Source: Pararhizobium capsulatum DSM 1112 | Lineage (GTDB): Bacteria; Pseudomonadota; Alphaproteobacteria; Rhizobiales; Rhizobiaceae | Length of the DNA stretch: 64,000 nt | NCBI RefSeq assembly: GCF_030814475.1 | Contig: NZ_JAUSVF010000002.1 | Coordinates: 434,001 to 498,000 of the forward strand | Direction of reading: 5' to 3' | Shown here: one piece after another, positions 25,092 to 35,600 of the stretch | Layout of the letters: every line of letters starts with the position of its first letter | Numbering within the stretch: position 1 is the first letter of the stretch | Notes under the pieces: generated by a model | What the model saw: the letters and a program-made list of their open reading frames with translations, nothing else | Told to the model about the DNA's origin: nothing | Databases searched by the model: none | Translations under genes and position numbers: made by a program

Positions 25092-26264
25092 ATGAAAAGG
25101 CTAGTCCTGGCCGCAATCGCGGCCGTTGTTATGGGCAGTGCTGCCTATGCAGACACGATCAAGGTCGGCGTCGTCGGCCCGTTCTCCGGTCCGTTCGCCC
25201 TGCAGGGGAAGAACTTCAAGGCTGGCATCGACGCCTATATCGCCACCCATGGCGACAAGATCGGCGACGACACCATCGAGATAGTGTATCGCGATCTGCC
25301 CGCCGCCGACCCGGCCCAGTCGAAGGCTTTGGCCCAGGAACTCGTCGTCAAGGAAGGCGTGCAGTATCTCGCCGGCTTCTACTTCACACCCGATGCCATG
25401 GCGGTCACACCGATCCTCAAGCAGGCCAATACGCCGTTGGTGATCATGAACGCAGCGACATCGGCCATCGTCACCAAGAGCCCGCTGGTCGTGCGCACGT
25501 CGTTCACGACCTGGCAAACATCCACCCCGATCGCCAAGGTCGCCCATGATGCGGGTGTTGAGAAAGTGATCTCGGTTGTCAGCGATTACGGTCCGGGTGT
25601 TGATGCTGAAAACGCTTTCAAGGCCGGTTTCGAGAAGGAAGGCGGCTCAGTCGTCGAGGCAATTCGCATGCCGCTTTCGACCAACGACTTCAGCCCGATC
25701 ATGCAGCGCATCAAGGATTCCGGCGCGCAGGCGGTGTTTGCCTTCCTGCCGTCTGGGCCGACGACGCTCGGCTTCGTCAAGGCCTACAATGAAAACGGGT
25801 TGAAGGACGCCGGCATCAAGTTTTTCGCCCCTGGCGATCTGACGCAGGAATCCGACCTGCCGGCGCTTGGCGATGCCGCGCTGGGCATCCAGACGACGTT
25901 CCACTACGCCGTGTCGCATGATTCACCGGAAAACAAAGCCTTCGTCGAAGCCGCCAGCAAAGCGATCGGCAACCCGGCGGAACTTTCCTTCCCCTCGGTC
26001 GGCGCCTATGACGGCATGCATGTCATCTACAAGATGATCGAGGCAACCGGCGGCGAACAGGATGCGGAAAAGGCTGTTGAGGCGGTTAAAGGTCTTTCCT
26101 GGGTCAGCCCGCGCGGCCCTGTAACTATAGATCCCGAAAGCCGCCACATCACGCAGAACATCTATCTGCGCGAAGTCACCAAGGCCGATGACGGCACCTA
26201 CTATAACAAGGAAATCCAGACCTTCGAAAAGCAGGGCGACCCTGGGCTCGCAGCGGCTAAGTGA
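25092..26264 (+). CDS. branched-chain/ureide-type ABC transporter substrate-binding protein
   Basis: 390 residues from ATG 25092 with GGGAGGAACG just upstream. Signal peptide MKRLVLAAIAAVVMGSAAYA, then a type-I periplasmic binding fold: IKVGVVGPFSGPFALQGKNF, LAGFYFTPDAMAVTPILKQA, FPSVGAYDGMHVIYKMI. Members bind branched-chain amino acids, urea, amides or aromatic acids in the periplasm. First gene of a complete liv-type cassette with two permeases and two ATPases. The preceding ureidoglycine aminohydrolase suggests the ligand may be a ureide or another nitrogen compound rather than leucine (inference). Confidence 0.88.
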   Translation: MKRLVLAAIAAVVMGSAAYADTIKVGVVGPFSGPFALQGKNFKAGIDAYIATHGDKIGDDTIEIVYRDLPAADPAQSKALAQELVVKEGVQYLAGFYFTPDAMAVTPILKQANTPLVIMNAATSAIVTKSPLVVRTSFTTWQTSTPIAKVAHDAGVEKVISVVSDYGPGVDAENAFKAGFEKEGGSVVEAIRMPLSTNDFSPIMQRIKDSGAQAVFAFLPSGPTTLGFVKAYNENGLKDAGIKFFAPGDLTQESDLPALGDAALGIQTTFHYAVSHDSPENKAFVEAASKAIGNPAELSFPSVGAYDGMHVIYKMIEATGGEQDAEKAVEAVKGLSWVSPRGPVTIDPESRHITQNIYLREVTKADDGTYYNKEIQTFEKQGDPGLAAAK

Positions 26265-26413
26265 TTTTTTCAGCTATCGAATGTTGCCGCGTGCAGGGCG
26301 CAATTCGCATCGGGCGGCAACATTCATCCCAGGCATAGCCAAGTGCGCAGCCATGTCGTCGAAGTGGGCGAGCCGCCCGAGACGAGCCTAACCTGGAAGA
26401 ACGGAACCACCGG

Positions 26414-27277
26414 ATGCAGACATTTTTCAGCATAGCCGTTGATGCGATTGCCTATGGCATGGTGCTCTTCGTGATCTCCATCGGGCTTTCGGTGACGATG
26501 GGGCTGATGCGCGTCGTCAACCTCGCCCACGGCGCCTTCGCCATGATCGGCGGCTATATCGCCTCCTATGCTAGTCGCGATCTGGGGCTGGGCTATGGTG
26601 TCGCCGTGCTGATCGCCATCGTCGGCACGGTGTTGATTTCCATCCCGATCGAGCGCTTGCTCTACCGCCGCATCTACGGCGCGCCGGAACTGACCCAGGT
26701 GTTGATGACCATCGGCATCACCTTCTGCATCATCGGCATCGCCAACTATATTTTCGGCCCGACACTGAAGACCATTCCGCTGCCGGCGGAGCTGCAAGGC
26801 TCGACCAATCTCGGCTTCCGCTCTATCGCCAGCCATCGCATCTTTGCTATCGTCTGCGGCCTGCTGGTAGCTGGTGGCCTCTGGTATTGCATCGAAAAGA
26901 CCGCGTTTGGCGTCAAACTGCGGGCTGCGGTCGACAATGCAGCCATGGCGGCAGCGCTCGGTGTGCGCACCGAGATCATCTATGCGGTTTCCTTTGCAGT
27001 CGCCGTTGGTCTCGCAGCCTTCGGCGGCATTCTTGGAGCGGAGCTGCTCCCTGTCGAACCCTATTATGCGCTGCGCTACATGGTGACCTTCCTTGTCGTC
27101 GTCTCCGTTGGCGGTGCGGGCTCCATTCCCGGTGCGCTGATCGCCTGTCTCGTGCTCGGCGGCATCGATACGACCGGTCGCTACCTGATGCCAGAATTCG
27201 GAGAGTTCTTCTTCTATCTCGCCGTCATCGCCATCATCTGCATATTCCCCAAGGGCTTTGCCGGGCGGGTGCGATAG
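26414..27277 (+). CDS. ABC transporter permease, LivH type
   Basis: 287 residues with about eight hydrophobic spans. Signature blocks are SVTMGLMRVVNLAHGAFAMIG near residue 29, and the conserved C-terminal GGAGSIPGALIACLVLG. It forms the inner-membrane channel with the LivM-type subunit whose start follows the stop by one base. The 149-base gap from the binding-protein gene has no clear structure. Ribosome site GGAAGAACGGAACC precedes ATG 26414. Confidence 0.9.
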   Translation: MQTFFSIAVDAIAYGMVLFVISIGLSVTMGLMRVVNLAHGAFAMIGGYIASYASRDLGLGYGVAVLIAIVGTVLISIPIERLLYRRIYGAPELTQVLMTIGITFCIIGIANYIFGPTLKTIPLPAELQGSTNLGFRSIASHRIFAIVCGLLVAGGLWYCIEKTAFGVKLRAAVDNAAMAAALGVRTEIIYAVSFAVAVGLAAFGGILGAELLPVEPYYALRYMVTFLVVVSVGGAGSIPGALIACLVLGGIDTTGRYLMPEFGEFFFYLAVIAIICIFPKGFAGRVR

Positions 27278-27278
27278 G

Positions 27279-28283
27279 ATGTCCATTGCCATGAACGACC
27301 GCCCTCTCGAAACCCCCGCCCGCCGGTCTCCGGCTCTCGGTCGCGATCTCATCGGGCTCGCAGCAATCATCGTTGCGGCCGGGCTCGGCTATCTGATTTT
27401 CCCTGACAATCTCGCCCTTCTGACGCGGATCATCGGCATCGCGCTGCTGGTTCTGTCGCTCGATCTGGTGACCGGCTATGGCGGCATTGCGACGCTTGGG
27501 CAGGCGGCCCTCTTCGGCTCCGGCGCCTATGCGGCAGGTATCGCATCCGCCCATTTCGGCATCACCAATCCCCTGCTGATGACGCTGTGCGGCATCGCTG
27601 GCGGCATGTTTGCCGGACTGATCTGCGGTTTCATCATTCTCAGGGCACACGGCCTGCCGCAACTCGTGCTCTCCATCGCGCTGATCTATCTGTTCCATGA
27701 AGTCGCCAACAAGGCATCCGGCTGGACAGGCGGTAGCGACGGACTTTCGGGCATCTCCACTGACGCGCTGTTCGGCGTTTTCGAATTCGATCTGTGGGGA
27801 CGGACTGCCTACTTCTTCGGTGTCGGCCTGCTTCTGATGGTCATGGTGCTTTTGCGCCTGCTCGTGCGATCGCCCTTCGGCATGCTCTGCCGCGGCATCA
27901 AGGAAGACCCGATCCGCATCGCCGCCATGGGTGCTTCGCCCAAGGTTGCGCTCATCAAGATGTACGTGATCTCTGGCGCCGTTGCCGGGGTGGGCGGTGC
28001 GTTGAATGCCATCTCGACCCAAGTCGTCGGCCTCGACAGCCTGTCGTTCACCCAGTCGGCGGAAGCGCTGGTGATGCTGGTTCTTGGCGGAACCGGGTCT
28101 TTGTTCGGTGCACTCGTCGGTACGGTCGTCTTCATGCTGTTTGAGGACTATGTGTCCGCCGCCAATCCCTTCCATTGGCTTACCATGGTCGGTGCGCTTC
28201 TGATCCTGGTGGTGCTGTTTGCACCCAAGGGCATCTATGGAACCGCCGCGGCTTATCTTTCACGCCGAAAGGAAGTTCGCTGA
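27279..28283 (+). CDS. ABC transporter permease, LivM type
   Basis: 334 residues from ATG 27279, one base after the LivH stop; ATG 27291 is an alternative. About nine spans. Typical LivM features: LSLDLVTGYGGIATLGQAALFG near residue 60, RSPFGMLCRGIKEDPIRIAAMG near 198 (cytoplasmic EAA-like loop), LVLGGTGSLFGALVG near 270. It partners LivH. Its TGA overlaps the ATG of the next ATPase by one base. Confidence 0.9.
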   Translation: MSIAMNDRPLETPARRSPALGRDLIGLAAIIVAAGLGYLIFPDNLALLTRIIGIALLVLSLDLVTGYGGIATLGQAALFGSGAYAAGIASAHFGITNPLLMTLCGIAGGMFAGLICGFIILRAHGLPQLVLSIALIYLFHEVANKASGWTGGSDGLSGISTDALFGVFEFDLWGRTAYFFGVGLLLMVMVLLRLLVRSPFGMLCRGIKEDPIRIAAMGASPKVALIKMYVISGAVAGVGGALNAISTQVVGLDSLSFTQSAEALVMLVLGGTGSLFGALVGTVVFMLFEDYVSAANPFHWLTMVGALLILVVLFAPKGIYGTAAAYLSRRKEVR

Positions 28284-29047
28284 TGACCCCCGTTTTCGAA
28301 GTCAACGGGCTGAAAAAGGCCTTCAGCGGTCTCGCCGTCACCAATGATGTCAGCCTTTCCATGGCATCGGGCGACCGGGTGGCGCTGATCGGTCCGAACG
28401 GCGCTGGCAAGACCACCTTCGTCAATCTCGTCACCGGCCATCTGCGCCCGGATGCGGGCGATGTCCGGCTGAATGGCGAGGTCGTCACGGGGATCAATGC
28501 GACTGGTCGCGTGCGACGTGGCCTCGGTCGCTCCTTTCAGGTTACGCGGTTGTTTCAGGACATGACTCCGGCCGAACATGTCGGGATCGCCATTCTCCAG
28601 CGTGACGGCCGCTCCGGCCGCATGTTCGGCAACTTCCTGTCGATGCCCGATGTGATGGAGGAGGCGACCGGCTTGCTGTCGGGCCTCGGCCTTCTCGATC
28701 TCATGCACCGCAAGGTGAGCGAGATCGCCTATGGCCAGCAGCGGCTTCTGGAGATTGCCATGGCGCTTGCCCTCCGGCCCAAGGTTTTGCTGCTCGACGA
28801 GCCGGCGGCCGGGGTGCCGCAGAGCGATACGGGCAGGATCGAACGGGCGCTGGCTGATCTGCCGGCCGATCTTGCGGTGCTGATGATCGAACATGACATG
28901 GATCTGGTCTTCCGTTTTGCCAAGCGCGTTATCGTTTTGGCTGCCGGTACGATCATTTTCGATGGGTTACCCTCCGAGGTGACCAAGGATGCGCGGGTGC
29001 GCGAAGCCTATCTGGGGAGCTACGCCGATGCCAGCCACGCCGCTTGA
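28283..29047 (+). CDS. ABC transporter ATP-binding protein, LivG type
   Basis: 254 residues starting at ATG 28283, inside the LivM stop (TGATG). Walker A GPNGAGKTTFVNLVTG near 36, LivG-typical GLGRSFQVTRLFQDMT near 80, signature variant IAYGQQRLLEIAMAL near 145, Walker B KVLLLDEPAAGVPQSD near 165, switch His in MIEHDMDLVF. The signature is AYGQQRLLE, as normal in LivG. It supplies energy jointly with the LivF subunit downstream. Confidence 0.92.
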   Translation: MTPVFEVNGLKKAFSGLAVTNDVSLSMASGDRVALIGPNGAGKTTFVNLVTGHLRPDAGDVRLNGEVVTGINATGRVRRGLGRSFQVTRLFQDMTPAEHVGIAILQRDGRSGRMFGNFLSMPDVMEEATGLLSGLGLLDLMHRKVSEIAYGQQRLLEIAMALALRPKVLLLDEPAAGVPQSDTGRIERALADLPADLAVLMIEHDMDLVFRFAKRVIVLAAGTIIFDGLPSEVTKDARVREAYLGSYADASHAA

Positions 29048-29744
29048 CGTCGAAAACCTGTCGGCTGGATACGGCCCGACACGGGTGCTTGAAGACATCT
29101 CGTTTTCGCTGCCGGCCGGGGGGCGACTGGCTCTCCTTGGCCGCAACGGCATGGGCAAGACGACGTTGCTTGCCACCCTTGCCGGACAGACACGCCGTTA
29201 TGACGGCCGCATACGGCTGGGCGATGTCGATGTAACCCCGCTTTCAAGCGCCTACCGGGCACGGCAGGGGCTCGGTTATGTGCCGCAGGCGCGCTGCGTC
29301 TTCCCGACGCTGACGGTGGAGGAAAACCTGTTCGTCGGATTGAAAGACAGGCCGAAGACCGATCTCCAGCAGGCCTACGACATGTTTCCCCGGCTTTTCG
29401 AGCGGCGCCGTAATCTCGGCTCGCAGCTTTCCGGCGGCGAACAGCAGATGCTAACGACTGCGCGCAGCATTCTCGGTCGCCCATCCGTTCTGTTATTGGA
29501 TGAGCCGCTGGAAGGCCTTGCTCCCGTGATCTGCGATGAGCTGATGGCCGCCTTCTCGCAGCTGGCTTCAACCGGCGACATGACGATCGTGCTGGTGGAG
29601 CAGCGCATCCAGAGCGCACTCGATTTTGCCGATCAGGTTGTCGTGCTCGAACGCGGTCGCGTCGCTTGGAGCGGCACGCCAAAACAGCTGACGGCAGATC
29701 ACGATACGGTCGAACGACTGCTTGGTGTCGGCGGCCTGCACTGA
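29028..29744 (+). CDS. ABC transporter ATP-binding protein, LivF type
   Basis: 238 residues from ATG 29028, overlapping the end of the LivG gene by 20 bases. Walker A GRNGMGKTTLLATLAG near 36, Q-loop GYVPQARCVFPTLTV, signature LSGGEQQMLTTARSI near 130 with Walker B SVLLLDEPLEGLAPVI near 150. LivF proteins usually have a His or Gln switch; here it reads VEQRIQSAL, the normal LivF form. Last gene of the transporter operon; an intrinsic terminator follows after 32 bases. Confidence 0.92.
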   Translation: MPATPLDVENLSAGYGPTRVLEDISFSLPAGGRLALLGRNGMGKTTLLATLAGQTRRYDGRIRLGDVDVTPLSSAYRARQGLGYVPQARCVFPTLTVEENLFVGLKDRPKTDLQQAYDMFPRLFERRRNLGSQLSGGEQQMLTTARSILGRPSVLLLDEPLEGLAPVICDELMAAFSQLASTGDMTIVLVEQRIQSALDFADQVVVLERGRVAWSGTPKQLTADHDTVERLLGVGGLH

Positions 29745-29776
29745 CGGCCTGATTCCCATCCAGAAACGTCGAAACC

Positions 29777-29815
29777 ATCACGTGACCGGCGTATGCCAAT
29801 GGTCACGTGATTTTT
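29777..29815 (+). terminator. intrinsic terminator of the liv-type operon
   Basis: Perfect 11-bp arms ATCACGTGACC (29777-29787) and GGTCACGTGAT (29801-29811), loop of 13 bases, followed directly by TTTTC. Confidence 0.75.
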
Positions 29816-29980
29816 CAACGCGTCTAACATTTTGATTTATCTGGAAGAATTTTTTGCGTTTTTCACCTTACGAAAATTAAATTCTTATCCCTTGGAACTT
29901 TGCATTCTTTCGTGCATTTTTATTTCGTCGAGTTACGTCGACAGCAGAGTAAGTTCCGACATTGACGCGAGGAGACGCCG

Positions 29981-30370
29981 ATGAACACTCTACTGCCAGA
30001 ACTGCACGACGGCCATGCGCCGATTACCCTCCAGCAACTGTTTCGCGACGCGTTGGAGGCCTATGACGACTGGGGAAGCGGTGATCTGGTCCCCACGGTC
30101 GATTTCCAGGGCGAACGCATTTCGATCGCCGAGGTTTTCGACCATATGCGGTCCTGCACCGATATTCTGCCCCGCAACATGCTGATCGAAATCAAGGAGC
30201 GGCTGACGCGGCCCATGAACCGCCAGAATTCGCTCGATGAAATCACGTTTTCGACAGCGGCCAGGGTCATGTGCGTATTGCTTCGCAAGAGGGCCATGCA
30301 CGACGACGATGCCAATCTCGCCGTGCTTCTGAAGCGGATGTCAGCTCATCAGATGAGGCCGTCCCGATAG
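29981..30370 (+). CDS. hypothetical protein, 129 residues
   Basis: No family recognised. It has a good ribosome site (GAGGAG) 6-11 bases before ATG 29981. The product is acidic in its first half and helical, with blocks LQQLFRDALEAYDDWGSGDL and FDHMRSCTDILPRNMLIEI, and no signal peptide or membrane span. The 236 bases upstream are AT-rich and look like a promoter region. It stands alone between the transporter terminator and a FAD protein gene in the same direction. Coding is likely from codon use and start context. Confidence 0.6.
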   Translation: MNTLLPELHDGHAPITLQQLFRDALEAYDDWGSGDLVPTVDFQGERISIAEVFDHMRSCTDILPRNMLIEIKERLTRPMNRQNSLDEITFSTAARVMCVLLRKRAMHDDDANLAVLLKRMSAHQMRPSR

Positions 30371-30546
30371 TTGTGGCCGTGCCCTTCGGTAATGTCTCTC
30401 GAAGGGCACGATTACGACAAGGGCTTGCCGGCCGGTTAATATCTGCTTAAGATGACAAAATAGATAGACTATTATCCACCTGTACCATCGCGCCTCGCGA
30501 TGCCGAAATTCAACGATCCAGCCGGAGGGGCGGAGAGGAGAATGAC

Positions 30547-31938
30547 ATGACGGTACATGGGTTCGCATCGCCATATTCGAGTTATCAGGGCGATCTTTTA
30601 AACGTAGCCGTCATCGGCCGCGGCTTTTCCGGAATGATGATGGCCATCGCTCTGTTGAAGACGATCCGCCAGCCTTTTCGCCTTCGTCTGATCGATCCCA
30701 TGCCCACGGTCAGTGGCGGACAGGCGCTACTCACCGCACGGTCAACCGAAATTCTGAACAGTCGCGCGCGCGACCTTTCGGTTTCCACGGGAGAGCCCAA
30801 GGATTTTACCCGTTGGCTGCAGGCAAATGCGCCGTTCCGGCAGGCCGTTTCAGCCGCAATCCCCGGCTTCGGCCAGATTTTCGTGCCGAAATCCACTTTC
30901 AGTGACTACGTTTTCCAGCGATTTTCCGAGGCACTTGCCGAGCGCAAGGACGTTTCTGTGCAGATGTCGAGCGAGGGCGTTGCCAGCGTCCGCGTCACGG
31001 AATCCGGACTGTTCGAGATCGCGTTCGAGGAAGGCGACACTGGTCGTTTCCATGATGTGATCCTTGCCACCGGTTTTGGCCGCAAACGCGCGGAATCCAG
31101 GCTTGAGGCCCTGGATACCTTTGCCGAAGGTGGAGCAGACGCGGAACACGTTGTCGTGCTCGGCAGCGGACTTCGCGTCGTCGACCAGGTGCTGCAATTG
31201 CGCGACGGCGGCTTCCGTGGTCGCATCACCATCGTTTCGCGACGCGGTTTCCTGCCGCAGCCGCATACGCGCCTTCCGGCAGATGCGGTCTTCCCAAACC
31301 ACCCCATGCCATCCAACCTCCGCCAGATCGTCCGTTTCGTGCGGGAGGCCTGTGCAGAGGCGGAGGAAAACGGCTGGAGCTGGCAGGCAACCATGAACGG
31401 CCTGAGGAAGCGTGCTCGCACGCTCTGGTCGTCGCTTCCGCCGAGCGAAAAACGTCAGTTCAACCGTCATCTGCGATCAATCTACGACGCCCACCGCAAC
31501 CGCCTGCCTGCCGATGTCCATGCCCGGCTGGAACGAGAGCTGGCAACGGGACAGACAGAACTCCGGCGGGGAACGGCGATCGAAACGGTGACGTCGGGTT
31601 TGCGTGTGCGCTGGGCGGGTGAAACCGAGGAAAGTCTATTTGCCGCCAGCGAAGTTATCGATTGTCGATGCCTTGCCCCCGACCTTTGCGAACCGGTCAT
31701 TGCCGACCTTCTGAAGGGCGGCCTTGCCGTAACCGACGAGCTGGATCTCGGGCTGGCGGTCAATCCGGCAGGCGAACTGCTTGGGTCGAAAAATAGGCCT
31801 GCCGGCCTCTTTGCCATCGGCCCGCTCGGACTGGGCTCGCTTCCGGATATCGATCTTGTGCCAGAGATCGTCACCCAGACCTATGCGGCGGCCAGCCTGA
31901 TCGACGCACGCTCCATGCCACAGCTGCGGGCGGGATAG
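30547..31938 (+). CDS. FAD/NAD(P)-binding protein (NAD_binding_9 type)
   Basis: 463 residues. The dinucleotide motif VAVIGRGFSGMMMAIALLK near residue 20 replaces the usual GxGxxG with GRGFSG, as in the HI0933/NAD_binding_9 class. A second Rossmann motif VVVLGSGLRVVDQVLQL lies near 200, and DVILATGFGRKR near 172 is the ATG-type motif of flavoproteins. The C-terminal FAIGPLGLGSLPDIDLVPEI matches the FAD-contacting end of this group. Some relatives are annotated as hydroxyacylglutathione or siderophore-linked oxidoreductases, but no function is firmly known. GGAGAGGAGAATGAC precedes the start. Confidence 0.75.
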   Translation: MTVHGFASPYSSYQGDLLNVAVIGRGFSGMMMAIALLKTIRQPFRLRLIDPMPTVSGGQALLTARSTEILNSRARDLSVSTGEPKDFTRWLQANAPFRQAVSAAIPGFGQIFVPKSTFSDYVFQRFSEALAERKDVSVQMSSEGVASVRVTESGLFEIAFEEGDTGRFHDVILATGFGRKRAESRLEALDTFAEGGADAEHVVVLGSGLRVVDQVLQLRDGGFRGRITIVSRRGFLPQPHTRLPADAVFPNHPMPSNLRQIVRFVREACAEAEENGWSWQATMNGLRKRARTLWSSLPPSEKRQFNRHLRSIYDAHRNRLPADVHARLERELATGQTELRRGTAIETVTSGLRVRWAGETEESLFAASEVIDCRCLAPDLCEPVIADLLKGGLAVTDELDLGLAVNPAGELLGSKNRPAGLFAIGPLGLGSLPDIDLVPEIVTQTYAAASLIDARSMPQLRAG

Positions 31939-31947
31939 TAGAGGCGG

Positions 31948-32451
31948 TCAGCCGCGGCGAAGATCGATCTGTGACGTCACCACCGATTTCCCGCTTTCGG
32001 GATCGCGATCAATAGTGACGATGCGGATGCCATTTCCGCTGGTGCGCTCGATGCGCATATCAGCGGATTTGTCGCCATTGATTTCCTTTGACCATAGAAC
32101 TTGAAGCTGGATCGTTTGACCCGAACGTTTCCCAGATAGTGTCGCCGGGCCGCTTGCCGCGCCCGTATAGGTGCCGCGATAGCGCGATCCGGTCACATTG
32201 AGCCGCGCATCGATGTTGCGCTTGAAGACGCCGAGGCTCCGGCATGTACCGGAAAGCGACAACGAAGTCGCCTTCGCGACGGATGTGAACGTGCAGGTGA
32301 GGCTGATAGCTGCCCGGTTGGTGCGCAGCTTTGCAAAGCCTGTTCCCTTCAGGGTGCCCTGCAGCGAAGCAAGATATTCAGCCTCGCCGGCGAAGGAGGG
32401 CGCGGCGAGCGAAAGGCCGGCAATAGCAAGGGGGATCGTCAGGAAGCGCAT
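31948..32451 (-). CDS. exported hypothetical protein, 167 residues
   Basis: Start chosen at ATG 32451, which has AGGAG 7-11 bases upstream and begins a signal peptide (MRFLTIPLAIAGLSLAAPSFA, cut before GEAEY). The mature part is a small beta-rich protein: LQGTLKGTGFAKLRTNRAAI, SGTCRSLGVFKRNIDARLNV, YRGTYTGAASGPATLSGKRS. It contains a likely disulfide pair (Cys in LTCTF and GTCRS). It matches the type of periplasmic rhizobial proteins of unknown function I have seen, without a named family. Convergent with the FAD gene (9 bases apart) and divergent from the macroglobulin gene. Confidence 0.65.
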   Translation of the reverse strand: MRFLTIPLAIAGLSLAAPSFAGEAEYLASLQGTLKGTGFAKLRTNRAAISLTCTFTSVAKATSLSLSGTCRSLGVFKRNIDARLNVTGSRYRGTYTGAASGPATLSGKRSGQTIQLQVLWSKEINGDKSADMRIERTSGNGIRIVTIDRDPESGKSVVTSQIDLRRG

Positions 32452-32638
32452 GCGGGTTTCTCCTGATGGGATTGGCCACAACGAACGAGCGGCCAAGACG
32501 TTCCTGTTGCTCGCTTGTAGATTTTATTCTCAATGCGAATAAAGCCGCAAGGAGAACCGTTATCTCGCGGTCCGTTGACAAATGGAGACGTTCCTCCAAC
32601 AGTGCGGGCAGATCGAAAACGGCAGCGGTGGGGGACAA

Positions 32639-35600
32639 ATGTCGATGCGCGCGCTTATCCGGAACTTTGCGTTCTTGATCACCGCCACCTTGATGGCGGC
32701 GGGGCCAGCGCTTGCGGCCGACCGCCATGTGATCGCCAATCCGGATAGCGATTATTTCGGCTTTGACCTGCGCACGGAGCAGAATGTCAGTCTCGCGGAC
32801 TGCGAAAGCGTCTGCCTTGCCGACAGCGCTTGCAAGGCCTTCACCTATAACCCCAAAGTCAAGTGGTGCTTCCTCAAGTCTGATTTCAACCAGGTCAATC
32901 GTTTTGCCGGCGCAATCGGTGGCAAGGTTGTAGAGGCTGACGCTAATGAACCGGATATCGGCGCACCCCCTGCCTTGCCCTTTATCTCCGACCAGCTTCT
33001 CTCCGACGCCCGCACAGTCAAGCAGAACCTTGAACTGGCCGAAGACCAGAAGACACGCGGCTTCGAAAGCCTGAAAGCCGCCGCCCGGCGCGAACTCAAT
33101 AACAATAATGTCGATGCTGCACTGCTCGCCTTCCGCGGGGCGCTGGCGATCGAGCCTGAGGACGCCGATCTCTGGATCGAGACAGCCCGAACTGCCAACC
33201 GTATTCTCAACAACACCGATGTGGCCGTGCAGGCATCGCTCTCGGCCATCAACGGCTACCAGCTGACCCGCACCACCCAAGAGCGGGCCGATGCGCTTTC
33301 CGTGCTGGCGCTCGCACTTCAGCAATCCGGCAATGGCCGCCCGGCGCTCGATGCCTACAAGGCGAGCCTTGCTCTCGTAAACGCCCGCACCGTCCGTGCA
33401 GCCTACCTCGATCTGCGCACCCGCGAAGGCTTTCGCGTCACCGAGCACACCATTGATGCCGACAGCGCCACGCCGCGCGTTTGCGTCACTTTCTCCGAAC
33501 CGCTGGTCAAGCTTGGCGTCGACTATACACCCTATGTCAGCCTGAACGGCGAGGCGCCGAAGGCATTGGAAGCTTCGGGTTCGCAGATCTGCGTCGAAGG
33601 GCTCGATCACGGCCAGCGTTACAAGCTCGCTTTGCGTCGTGGCCTGCCGTCCTCGATTTCCGACGAGCCCCTGGAGGAGAATGTCGAGTTCGACGTCTAC
33701 GTCCCGGATCGCTCCGCCATGGTGCGTTTTACCGGCGACAGCTTCGTCCTACCGTCGACCGCGCGCCGGGGCATTCCGATCGTCTCGGTCAACACGTCGA
33801 GCGCCAATCTGAAGCTTTACCGGATCGGCGACCGCAACATTGCGCCGCTGATGGCGAATTCGCAGTTCCTGACGCAGCTTGATGGCTATAGTGCCGATCA
33901 GATCAGCGAGCAGAATGGCGAACTCGTCTGGGAGGGTGCGATCGATATCGCGCCCGAACTCAACAAAGAGGTCGTGACCTCGTTCCCGGTCGATGAGGTT
34001 CTGCCGAAGCGCAAGCCCGGTGTCTATGTGCTGACAGCCGTTTCAGGCACCGGCGTTTCCAATGAATGGGACAGCCGCGCCACGCAGTGGTTCCTCGTGT
34101 CCGATATCGGCCTTGCCACCTATTCCGGTAGCGATGGGCTGAACGTCTTTGCACGCTCGCTGGCGAGCGCCAAGCCGATGGCCGGCATCAAGCTCAATCT
34201 CTTGGCCAAAAACAATGAAGTACTGGGCACCGCGACGACCGATGTCAGCGGCCGCGCGACCTTTACGGCCGGCCTGATCCGCGGCACGGCTGCGATGATG
34301 CCAGCTATCATCTCGGCAGAGAGTGGCACAGACGACTACGTCTTCCTCGACATGACCCGCGCCGGCTTCGATCTTTCCGATCGTGGAGTGACCGGGCGTG
34401 CGGCGCCCGGTGCGCTCGATGTCTTTACCTGGACCGAACGCGGCATCTACCGTGCCGGCGAAACCGTGCATGTCTCGGCTCTCGCCCGCGATTCCAGTGC
34501 GCAGGCGGTCGAGAACCTGCCGCTTACCTTCATCTTCACCCGGCCGGATGGCGTCGAGGATCGCCGCCTTGTTAGCGACGGCAAGCAAATGGGCGGTTAT
34601 GCACTCGACTTGCCACTGCAGCCGAACGCCATGCGCGGCACCTGGATGGTGCGGGTGTTTACAGATCCCAAGGGCTCTTCGATCAGCGAAAAGACCTTCC
34701 AAGTCGATGATTTCGTTCCGGATCGTGTCGAGTTCGACATGACGAGCAAGCTTAAGCAGGCGGATGTCGACCAGCCGATCCCTGTCGATATCAAGGGCCG
34801 TTACCTCTACGGCGCCCCGGCAGCGGGATTGGAGCTCGAAGGCGATATCGGGCTCAAGACCACCCGCGAAAATCCGGATTTCCCGGGCTATGTCTTCGGC
34901 CTTGCCGATGAGGAGGAAAGCGAAGACAGTCTTACGTCACTCGATTTGCTGGAACCGCTTGATGACAACGGCGAGGCGTCTCTCGATGTCACGTTGCCTG
35001 AACTGCCGTCCACCACCCGGTTGCTCAATGCTCAGATCACCGTGCGCATGCGCGAGGCCGGCGGCCGGGCCGTCGAGCGCTCGCTGACGCTGCCGGTCAA
35101 GCCGGCATCCGACATGATCGGCATCAAGCCGGAATTCAGCGGCGACCTGCAGCAAAATTCCGTTGGCCGCTTCCATGTGATCGCCGTGGATGCCGATGGC
35201 AAGAAGCTGGCGGGCACCAAGCTCGGCTGGAAACTGCTCGCTGTTGAGCGCGATTATCAATGGTATCGCGATGGAACGGCATGGCGCTATGAGCCGGTCA
35301 TCTCCACCCGGCAGATTTCGACCGGGACCGTGGATACAAGCGAAAACGGGGCGGAAATCTCCGCGTCCGTCGATTGGGGCCGCTACCGCCTCGAAATCGA
35401 AACCGCCGATCCTGGCGGCCCGACGACCAGCGTCGAGTTCGATGCCGGATGGTATGTCGAGGCGACGTCCACTGAAACGCCTGATGGCCTCGAAATCGCG
35501 CTCGACAAGGAACATTACGCCATCGGCGAGACCGCCAAGCTGAAGATCTCGCCGCGTTTTGCCGGTGAAGTACTGGTTACGGTCGGCTCCGAAAACCTGA

